Shown: one piece after another, positions 1 through 6,834 of the stretch
Layout: every line of letters begins with the position of its first letter
Position numbering within the stretch: the stretch's first letter is position 1
From: Verrucomicrobiia bacterium
GTDB lineage: Bacteria; Verrucomicrobiota; Verrucomicrobiia; Palsa-1439
DNA length: 64,000 nucleotides
Direction of reading: 5' to 3'
NCBI GenBank assembly: GCA_022072455.1
Contig: JAJVHY010000020.1
Span: 186,001 to 250,000, forward strand
Position numbers and translations under genes: made by a program
Notes under the pieces: generated by a model
What the model saw: only the letters and a program-made list of their open reading frames with translations
Databases searched by the model: none
Told to the model about the DNA's origin: nothing

Positions 1-100
1 GGTACTTGGCGCCAAGTACCGGCTGCCCGGCGCCATTTACTGGCTGCTCCGCACCGTTTACCGGCTGCCCGGCGCGAGTTTCCGGATGCTGGGCGCCGAA
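1..100. repeat. 21-bp tandem repeat array cut by the left edge
   Basis: Four consecutive 21-bp units start at 17, 38, 59 and 80 and share the pattern T(A/T)C(C/T)GG(C/A)TGC followed by a GC-rich half. Bases 1-16 match the end of a fifth unit at 11 of 16 positions, so the array continues left of the window. Bases 1-20 form a perfect 20-bp palindrome. Units have diverged from one another, so this is not a very recent expansion. Confidence 0.75.
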
Positions 101-106
101 ATGTGA
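2..106 (+). CDS. Possible C-terminal end of a protein with YRLPGA-type heptads
   Basis: The plus-strand frame beginning at base 2 is open from the window edge to a TGA at 104-106. It reads as 7-residue repeats such as YRLPGAI, YWLLRTV, YRLPGAS and FRMLGAE. The repeats follow directly from the 21-bp DNA period, so the open frame may be a by-product of the array and not a protein. No start is visible and no family is recognised. I cannot tell whether it is translated. Confidence 0.25.
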   Translation, partial: VLGAKYRLPGAIYWLLRTVYRLPGASFRMLGAEM

Positions 107-199
107 TTACCGGTGAGCGCGGACTTCGCACTTCGTTCTTTCTCCGGCCCGGCACCAGATTTACAATCGCGGCAATAGCACCACCAACCGGTATTTATT

Positions 200-1030
200 A
201 TGACTCCACTCACCCCCTACACCTTTGGCAGCATGTCGCTCGGGAAGAAGCCGGCGGACATTACTCAGGACCTCGTCGTCGCCCGGCGGGCCATGGAGGC
301 TGGGGTCTGGTTTCATTCCAGTCCGACGTACAACAACGGCTTCACCTACATGGTGCTGCGGACGGCGTTCGATGAAAACCGGAGCCGAGTGCCGAAGCTG
401 ATCATCAAGGTGCGCGATGCGTCGGTGCCGCTCATGCGGTTCGAAGTCGAGGACAGTTGCCGGCGGCTCGGGTTGGACGGCATTGATGTGGCGCAACTTG
501 TATCCATGGACCCGAATCCCGGCAACTTGGTGGACCAGTTGGGAAAAGGCAGCGGGGCGCTCGTGGATGAACTGGTATCGCTCCGGTCGCGCGGATTGAT
601 CCGGCAAGCCGTCATCTTTTTGACTCCGCAGAATTCTGATGCCGCAGTCGCGGCGCTGAAGAGTAGTCTAGTCGAAGGCGTGATCTTGTATTGGAACGCC
701 TGCCAACGCGATTGCAGCGGTACCGCTTGGAACGCGATCCGGGAACAGCGCCTCCCCACCCTCGCCCTCCGCACGTTGGCCGGCGGTCCCGCCGACAAAC
801 ACAGCCTCGCGAAGGCCAACGACCTCGCGGTTCTCATCAAGGACGCGGGTTGCCGGTCAGCCACAGAATTCAACCTGCGTCTGGCCGCCAGCGAACCCGT
901 GATTCAGACCACCATCGGCGGCACCGCTTCGCTCGCGCATCTCGAAGAATATCTGAGTGCCGCCTGCAACGCCGTACCTTTGCCCACCGATATTCTCCAG
1001 CGAGTGGAACAGTTGCAGGTTCGGGGGTAG
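200..1030 (+). CDS. Aldo/keto reductase family protein, divergent
   Basis: 276 residues with an aldo/keto reductase barrel pattern: an N-terminal GSMSLG segment, SPTYNNG around residue 40, a beta strand LIIKV near 67, DGIDVAQLVSMDP near 93-105, and a late IGGTASLAHLEEYL segment resembling the C-terminal cofactor-binding part. In typical members the catalytic tetrad is Asp, Tyr, Lys, His. Here Tyr and Lys are recognisable, but the Asp position reads Ser and the His before the helix reads Ser. The protein may therefore have altered or lost reductase activity. It is a single gene ahead of tRNA-Arg; the substrate is unknown. Confidence 0.7.
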   Translation: MTPLTPYTFGSMSLGKKPADITQDLVVARRAMEAGVWFHSSPTYNNGFTYMVLRTAFDENRSRVPKLIIKVRDASVPLMRFEVEDSCRRLGLDGIDVAQLVSMDPNPGNLVDQLGKGSGALVDELVSLRSRGLIRQAVIFLTPQNSDAAVAALKSSLVEGVILYWNACQRDCSGTAWNAIREQRLPTLALRTLAGGPADKHSLAKANDLAVLIKDAGCRSATEFNLRLAASEPVIQTTIGGTASLAHLEEYLSAACNAVPLPTDILQRVEQLQVRG

Positions 1031-1125
1031 GCATGCCGCTGCGCGACGGAAATTCAGGCGGCGGCCTCCGTGGCCGGTGTTTCCAGTTGCCGGTTGCGCC
1101 AGTTTGACGTAGAGAATTCTTCGCT

Positions 1126-1202
1126 GCACCCGTAGCTCAACTGGATAGAGCGTCTGACTTCGGATCAGAAGGCTGGGGGTTCAAATCCCTCCGGGTGTAC
1201 CA
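1126..1202 (+). tRNA. tRNA-Arg (anticodon TCG)
   Basis: A complete cloverleaf can be drawn. The acceptor arm pairs GCACCCG (1126-1132) with CGGGTGT (1192-1198). The anticodon stem TCTGA/TCAGA encloses the loop CTTCGGA with anticodon TCG, and the T arm has TTCAAAT. The discriminator base is A, and CCA is encoded at 1200-1202. It reads codon CGA. Confidence 0.95.
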
Positions 1203-1235
1203 GCTTGCAGCCCCGCGTCAATCGTCACAACCACC

Positions 1236-2318
1236 ATGACTGCCCGCGAACGAATCCTGGCTGTACTGAACCGGCAACCGGTCGATCGCTTGCCGGTGGA
1301 TTTGTGGCATACACCAGAAATCGGCACGCTACTGCGCCAGCAGTTCGGCGTCGCCGATGATCTGAGCCTGTACCGGGCCATGAAATTGGACAAGATCGTC
1401 TGGAATTTCATGGAATACAAAACCGCGGCCGGCGAGTCCACCGGCGCGCAATCGGGCGCCGGGGCCGAGAACGCCGGGAGTCGCACGATGTGGGGGGTGC
1501 CTTTGCAGGACGTTCAGGCTGGGGCAGCGCATTATGCGGAGTTTGGCGCCGCCCCCCTGCAGTCGTTCGACTCACCCCGCCAACTGGATGAGTACCCGTG
1601 GTGGCCGATACCGGATCGGTTTGACTATGACGGCGCCGTGGCCCGCGCGCGGCAAGCGGCACCGGACTTTGTCGTCATCGGGCCCTGGGTTTCGTTCTTC
1701 GAAATCTATTGTCAAATGCGCGGCCTCGAACAAGCCATGCTCGATCTCGCGCTGGATCCGGATTTTGTGGACGCCACCCTCGACCGGATTGAAGCGATCC
1801 AAACGGACATGATGCGCCGGTTTTTTGCCCAAGCCCGGCAATTCCTGACGTTGACCTTCATCAGCGACGATGTGGGCGGCCAGAACGGGTTGCTGATGTC
1901 GCCCGCCGCGTGGCGCCGGCATCTTGAACCACGGCTGCGCCGGTGGTGCCGGTTGATTCACGATCACGATCTCAAGGTCTTTTTTCATTCCGATGGCGGC
2001 ATCGACCCGCTGATTGGGCCATTAATCGAGTGCGGCATCGATGTGCTAAACCCGATCCAACACGTGTGCCCTGGCATGGATCGTGCCGCCTTGAAACGCA
2101 AGTACGGGGACCGCGTGATCTTCCATGGTGGCGTGGACAACCAAAGCGTCCTGCCGCGCGGCTCGGTCGCCAGCGTGCGCGACGAAGTCCGGCAATGCCT
2201 CGCCACACTCGGTGCTCGTCAAACCGGTTACATCTGCTGTTCCTGCCACAACGTACAGCCCGGCACGCCGCTGGAAAACATTCTCGCCATGGTCGAGACC
2301 GTTCAACAATCTCTGTGA
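1236..2318 (+). CDS. Uroporphyrinogen decarboxylase (URO-D) family protein
   Basis: 360 residues. The N-terminus (RERILAVLNRQPVDRLPVDL) and the C-terminal CSCHNVQPGTPLENILAM segment are typical of the URO-D superfamily branch that includes the corrinoid methyltransferases MtaA/CmuA and many uncharacterised proteins, not of heme-pathway HemE. A FISDDVGGQNGLLMSP segment near 208-223 and FHSDGGIDPLI near 249 fit the barrel. No heme genes and no corrinoid protein lie nearby, so demethylation or methyl transfer in a small-molecule catabolic route is a guess. The convergent downstream gene ends at 2387, leaving 68 bases. Confidence 0.75.
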   Translation: MTARERILAVLNRQPVDRLPVDLWHTPEIGTLLRQQFGVADDLSLYRAMKLDKIVWNFMEYKTAAGESTGAQSGAGAENAGSRTMWGVPLQDVQAGAAHYAEFGAAPLQSFDSPRQLDEYPWWPIPDRFDYDGAVARARQAAPDFVVIGPWVSFFEIYCQMRGLEQAMLDLALDPDFVDATLDRIEAIQTDMMRRFFAQARQFLTLTFISDDVGGQNGLLMSPAAWRRHLEPRLRRWCRLIHDHDLKVFFHSDGGIDPLIGPLIECGIDVLNPIQHVCPGMDRAALKRKYGDRVIFHGGVDNQSVLPRGSVASVRDEVRQCLATLGARQTGYICCSCHNVQPGTPLENILAMVETVQQSL

Positions 2319-2386
2319 ACAGTCGGAAGTTACAATCGTGTTTCGCGCTTTGGGGTCCGTCTTAGCCGAACTGTTTGGAATCGGAC

Positions 2387-3544
2387 CTAAATCAAATCCG
2401 CCAGCTTGCCGGTGTGGATGAACGACGTCGCGCACGGCACGCGCACCCGTTTGCCGGCATTGCCGTGGATCACCAATTCGTCGGCACCGGTCACCTCGAT
2501 ATTCTTGACCTCCGAAAAACCCGACGGCACCGGGACACAGCCTTGGATGTAATTGATGGCAGTCGGTCGCGTCGAACTGAGCGTGAGGTATGGCGTGATC
2601 CCCCGGCGACTCAGCGGATTGGGCTTGAGGCAATCCCCAATGCCGCCGCCGTAGTACCACGTGACGTCTTCGATGCCGAGACAGTTGATGTGCCGGCCCC
2701 GCCACATGCCGGTCCAGAGGCCGCCGTTTGTGCGCCAAAACAATGTCCCTTTCAGCACCTGCGGATCCTTCAAGGTAAACCAGACATACCGCTCGCGCGG
2801 AAACGTGATGCTTGACCAGCCGAACTTCAGTCGCGGATCCGCAACCATGAACGCGAGATCACAAAACCCGCGGTAGTTCGGATACACCGACAAATCCGCC
2901 AGCGTCCCCCAGATCGTCGGCACCCGGCGCAAGTCGTGGAACTCCACGTTGTTTTTCAAGAAGGGATAGCTCCCCAGCGCTGGATCGCCAGTCGGTGTCG
3001 GCGCAGTGCGGCCAAAGAGAAACGGGGCGAGCACGATCTTACCGGATTCGGGCCGGTCGGGAAATTGGATGTTCGGATGATGCCCCACCAACATCGGGCC
3101 TGTCATGCCGGAGAGCACATGCTGCTGGTAGACGACGTTGTGGCCGTTGACGAGCCCGACCCGCTTGTCCACAACACCGGGCCGCACCGCGACCTTGACC
3201 TGCAAATGCAGACTCGTGCCCTGCCTTGTCCGCCGGTGCGCGATGAACTGCCACGGTAAATTCGGTGGCTCGCCGTGCAACGGATATTTTTCGCCGCGAA
3301 ACGGTTTGAGATTATGTCCGAACGGCGCGCAGAAAAAATCGCCGCGCAACACCCGCAGCAACGGCGGCGTCTGGGCCGGCACTTTTTCGTTCCACCACGG
3401 CGCGATGTGATACGGCTGAATGGCGCGGCGGTCCCGGTTGAAATACACCGGCGCCAAGTGCCCGCCCACGCGCGTGACCGCCGCGCTGACTTGCTTCGTC
3501 TGCAACACCCACGATGGCTCGTTAAAGACCCGTTTCAGTTTCAT
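2387..3544 (-). CDS. Galactose-mutarotase-like (aldose 1-epimerase superfamily) hypothetical protein
   Basis: 385 residues starting at the ATG at 3544; a TTG two codons upstream is possible. No signal peptide is evident. The segment YPLHGEPPNLPWQF around residues 86-100, followed by a VVYQQHVLSGMTGPMLVGHHP stretch, resembles carbohydrate-binding beta-sandwich proteins of the aldose-1-epimerase superfamily. I do not recognise the exact family and no catalytic residue can be assigned with confidence. It lies 7 bases downstream of the lipoprotein gene on the same strand and probably shares its transcript. Confidence 0.5.
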   Translation of the reverse strand: MKLKRVFNEPSWVLQTKQVSAAVTRVGGHLAPVYFNRDRRAIQPYHIAPWWNEKVPAQTPPLLRVLRGDFFCAPFGHNLKPFRGEKYPLHGEPPNLPWQFIAHRRTRQGTSLHLQVKVAVRPGVVDKRVGLVNGHNVVYQQHVLSGMTGPMLVGHHPNIQFPDRPESGKIVLAPFLFGRTAPTPTGDPALGSYPFLKNNVEFHDLRRVPTIWGTLADLSVYPNYRGFCDLAFMVADPRLKFGWSSITFPRERYVWFTLKDPQVLKGTLFWRTNGGLWTGMWRGRHINCLGIEDVTWYYGGGIGDCLKPNPLSRRGITPYLTLSSTRPTAINYIQGCVPVPSGFSEVKNIEVTGADELVIHGNAGKRVRVPCATSFIHTGKLADLI

Positions 3545-3551
3545 TGGCAAC

Positions 3552-5168
3552 TCACTTTGGCTGACCTAACAATGATACGTTTTTCAACTCAAACGGCGCG
3601 CGGAACGTCTGGCCGTCGTCGTACACCTCCACGACAATTCTGCCCTTGGCCGGATACTCGCCCTTCCGATTGAAATCCAGCGTCACATCATTCCCACTCG
3701 ACATGCTACCGCCCTGTTTCGCCTCCAGCTTCGCACCCGCGGCATCATAGAACGTCACGGATTTGATCGTGTCCTTCGCCACGCGCAATCGCAACGCCAA
3801 CGCTGTGCTGCCGGCCTGCCACTCACTGGCCTTGATGGATTTGATGGTCGCACCGAATTCCGTGCCGGCCGCGCCCGCCGTGAAATCCGCAATCCCCAAA
3901 TCAACTTCGCGCGTCTTCGTCGCCATGAAATACTCCAGCGTCCCGGCCAATTCCTGAATTCCGCGCGCCTGCGGTCCCGGCACCCCGACGGCGACCTCAA
4001 AAACCACCGCCGATTTGTCCGGCGTCAAGCGCGGAAAACTCACCCGCCGGTCCCACTCTTTGACCGGCAACAAATCCTCGCCCGTATCCGTGACCGCTTT
4101 CGTCACCTCGCCCTTCGTCACACTGATCACCCCCGCCGGCAACTCCGCCACCAGCGAAAACGCCAGCCCGGCGGCATTCCGGTTAAACGGGTTAATCTGA
4201 CGTTTCTGATCCGCGACCGTGACCAATTGCACCCCGGCCACCGTCAACCCCTTGAATGTCCCCGCCTGCGCCGCCGGCCGCGCGCTTACCAACGCATCGA
4301 GCTTCAGCGTTTTCAACATCGCCGGCATCGCCTGCTTTGCCGCCGCCGCTTCCGCCGCGAAATCGAAGAGCGGCTGCGACCCCGGCTTGAAGGCCACGCG
4401 GACCGGGCCGCGTTCGCCGTACAATTTTTCGTTCAACAACAACGGCTCCGGCCCCGTCTGCTGAAAATCCCGGCCCGCCTTGATCTGCTGCTGCAACAAC
4501 ACATCGTCCGCCATGATGCCATCCATGGCCGCCAACATTTTCGCACCGTCCAGAGTCAACCGCACCGTGCCGGCGTCCACCTTCTGGAAGTTCGTCGTTT
4601 TCTCCACCGTCCCCGGCAACCGAAACGTCATCTCGACCTTCAACGTCGTGAACACCCCCAGCAACATCGGCCGCATCTGTTGGAACTTCGCGCGGTCGCC
4701 GGTGATCCGCTGCTGAATTTCCTCGGGAGTTGTCGCTGGAGCACTGGCCTTGGCCGGTTTGGCGGGTTTTTCCTTCTCCTGCAATTCCAGCACCAGCAAA
4801 CCGTCCGCGCCCGGCGCCCACTTCGGTTCGAGGCTATTCTGAAAGCCGGCATTGTGCAGCCGCAACTTCGCCAACTCCCGAAAGTAGGCCGTCCCGGTAA
4901 ACTCCACCCGTCCATCCCCCAACCGCCGGTAACTCACTTCGCGCCACGCCTCCACGCCGGTGGCTTTCTCCAACTCCGCGCGGACACTGTCCTTCATTTG
5001 CGTCGCCGGATCCCCGTCTTCACCACCGGTCAGATTAAAATTGATCGGCTGGAACACCGACACCACTTTCACCTTGCCGGAACCGTCGGGGTTGACGGTG
5101 AAATCCTGTTGCGACTCAATGCACCCGGTCGCCAACGCCGCGCCCAACACCAGCCACGCATATTTCAT
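3552..5168 (-). CDS. Predicted lipoprotein of unknown function
   Basis: 538 residues. The first 16 residues form a lipoprotein signal peptide with an LATGC lipobox, so the mature protein would begin at Cys16 and be lipid anchored. The mature part has no further membrane segments and looks like beta-rich extracytoplasmic domains, with a Lys/Ala/Pro-rich linker (KPAKPAKASAPATTPEE) around residues 135-150. No family is recognised. A strong ribosome binding site, AAGGAG, precedes the ATG. The mutarotase-like gene follows after 7 bases and purU lies 9 bases upstream, so the three may be cotranscribed. Confidence 0.7.
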   Translation of the reverse strand: MKYAWLVLGAALATGCIESQQDFTVNPDGSGKVKVVSVFQPINFNLTGGEDGDPATQMKDSVRAELEKATGVEAWREVSYRRLGDGRVEFTGTAYFRELAKLRLHNAGFQNSLEPKWAPGADGLLVLELQEKEKPAKPAKASAPATTPEEIQQRITGDRAKFQQMRPMLLGVFTTLKVEMTFRLPGTVEKTTNFQKVDAGTVRLTLDGAKMLAAMDGIMADDVLLQQQIKAGRDFQQTGPEPLLLNEKLYGERGPVRVAFKPGSQPLFDFAAEAAAAKQAMPAMLKTLKLDALVSARPAAQAGTFKGLTVAGVQLVTVADQKRQINPFNRNAAGLAFSLVAELPAGVISVTKGEVTKAVTDTGEDLLPVKEWDRRVSFPRLTPDKSAVVFEVAVGVPGPQARGIQELAGTLEYFMATKTREVDLGIADFTAGAAGTEFGATIKSIKASEWQAGSTALALRLRVAKDTIKSVTFYDAAGAKLEAKQGGSMSSGNDVTLDFNRKGEYPAKGRIVVEVYDDGQTFRAPFELKNVSLLGQPK

Positions 5169-5177
5169 GATCGCTCC

Positions 5178-6014
5178 TTAATCAAACACGACTGTCTTCT
5201 TCGCATACACCAAAATCCGGTGATCAATATGCCAGCGCACCGCGCGCGACAACACCGCCTTCTCCAAATCCCGGCCTTTTTCCTGCAAGTCCTCAATCTG
5301 ATCGCGGTGCGAAATCCGCACCACGTCCTGCTCGATGATCGGGCCGTCGTCGAGCACCTCGGTCACATAATGACTCGTCGCGCCGATGAGTTTCACCCCG
5401 CGCTCGAACGCCCGGTGATACGGCTTCGCCCCGCTGAACGCCGGCAGGAACGAGTGATGCACGTTGATGATGCGCTGCGGATATTGCGCGACAAACTCCG
5501 GCGACAAAATTTGCATGTATCGCGCCAACACCACAAAATCCACCCGGTGTTCCGCCAGCAACGCCCGTTGCCGGCTCTCGTCCTTACCGGACACACAGGC
5601 AAACGGAATCCGATAAAACTCCGCCAACCGCCGCGCGTCCTCGTGGTTGCTGATGATGACCGGGATTTCACACGCCAGTTCCCCGCTGTCATGCCGGTAG
5701 AGCAAATCCGCAAGGCAATGCAGGTACTTGGATACCATGATCGCCAACCGGGGCCGTACCGCCGAAGTTTCGAGCCGCCACCGCATCCCAAATTTTTCCG
5801 CGATTGGTTGAAACGCCGGCCGAAATTCGCTCGCCGGCAAGGCAAACCCCTGCCCATCCCATTCGACCCGTGACAAAAACAATCCCAGATCGGCGTCCTG
5901 ATGCTGATCGTTGTGGAGGATATTCGCGTTGTGCCGATACAGAAAGTCCGAGATGGCCGCCACAATCCCTTTGCGGTCGGGACAATCCACGAGCAAAATG
6001 GCTGAATTCTTCAT
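5178..6014 (-). CDS. purU: Formyltetrahydrofolate deformylase
   Basis: 278 residues from the ATG at 6014, chosen because the protein then begins with the usual ACT-domain strand (SAILLVDCPDRKGIVAAIS). PurU hydrolyses 10-formyl-THF to formate and THF, balancing one-carbon pools and feeding purine synthesis. The N-terminal ACT domain spans about 5-80. The C-terminal formyltransferase fold carries the NVHHSFLPAF motif with its catalytic His, then GATSHYVTEVLDDGPII, which holds the usual catalytic Asp. Length is normal for the family. An upstream in-frame extension of 12 codons has no family support. Confidence 0.93.
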   Translation of the reverse strand: MKNSAILLVDCPDRKGIVAAISDFLYRHNANILHNDQHQDADLGLFLSRVEWDGQGFALPASEFRPAFQPIAEKFGMRWRLETSAVRPRLAIMVSKYLHCLADLLYRHDSGELACEIPVIISNHEDARRLAEFYRIPFACVSGKDESRQRALLAEHRVDFVVLARYMQILSPEFVAQYPQRIINVHHSFLPAFSGAKPYHRAFERGVKLIGATSHYVTEVLDDGPIIEQDVVRISHRDQIEDLQEKGRDLEKAVLSRAVRWHIDHRILVYAKKTVVFD

Positions 6015-6126
6015 CGCCAGCAGTTTTTCACGCACCCGCACGCCCGGCAAGCAACTTCTCAGGTCACCGGCGCGGAGTCCAGCCTTGACCGGGGTTGCGT
6101 GTTGCGGTTAGCTCCGCTCCGCCCCC

Positions 6127-6810
6127 ATGAAAATTCTCGTCATCATTCTTGGCCTTTGGCTCACCGGCGCTTCATTTGGATTTGGTCAGAACCGCGCCGC
6201 CTTCAACATTCTTTTCGACGGCAACTCGTGGGTGGCCGGGACTGGCGCAACGGCTGGTTCCAACTTCCCGAATCAGGTGCAAGCTCTCCTCAAAAAAGCC
6301 GGCCAGACCGTCACGCTGCTCAACACCGGCATCCCCGGCCAGACGATTGACCAGATGCAAACACGCGCGCCGACCCACGTGGATGTCCACCACAAACAGT
6401 ATCAGTATTTGATTGGGATGGAACTGGTCAACCAATGGGGCAACACCGACCAATCCCGCGAAGTCATCTTCGCCAAATACCAGAAATATTTCCTCGCCCG
6501 CAAAGCCGCCGGCTTTCAGAACCTGATCGCGTTAACGCCCATCGCGCAGGGATATTACCCGCGCAAGAACTGGGAAGCCGACCGGCAATGGTTCATCGCC
6601 AAAATATTGGCGGAGTTTCCCAAACTCGGAATCGCCGTCGCCAATGTCGGCGGCGACCCACGGCTCTCCGATTGGAAGAACACTGCCTATTTTACCAGTG
6701 ACCGGATTCACCCCACGAACGGCGGCTACGCGGTCATCGCCGAAATCGTCGCCAAAACCATCCTGAGTCCGACCAAGCTCCGCCCCATCGGCGTGGCGGT
6801 CCGTGACTAA
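6127..6810 (+). CDS. Secreted SGNH/GDSL-type hydrolase
   Basis: 227 residues with a signal peptide (MKILVIILGLWLTGASFGFG) and no other membrane segment. Block I reads FDGNSWVAGTG, so the family GDS is GNS, keeping the nucleophile Ser near residue 36. The C-terminal block DRIHPTNGGYAVIAEIV supplies the Asp-x-x-His pair near 195-198. SGNH enzymes are esterases or lipases acting on acyl or acetyl esters of sugars and lipids; substrate unknown. It is transcribed divergently from purU and 24 bases before the helicase gene. Confidence 0.8.
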   Translation: MKILVIILGLWLTGASFGFGQNRAAFNILFDGNSWVAGTGATAGSNFPNQVQALLKKAGQTVTLLNTGIPGQTIDQMQTRAPTHVDVHHKQYQYLIGMELVNQWGNTDQSREVIFAKYQKYFLARKAAGFQNLIALTPIAQGYYPRKNWEADRQWFIAKILAEFPKLGIAVANVGGDPRLSDWKNTAYFTSDRIHPTNGGYAVIAEIVAKTILSPTKLRPIGVAVRD

Positions 6811-6834
6811 ACCCTGTCCCCCAAAATCACGCCA

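Noticed and set aside
4227-5873. 548-codon plus-strand frame
   Set aside because: It lies antisense to the lipoprotein and purU genes, both of which have clear family or signal-peptide support; high-G+C coding often leaves the opposite strand open.
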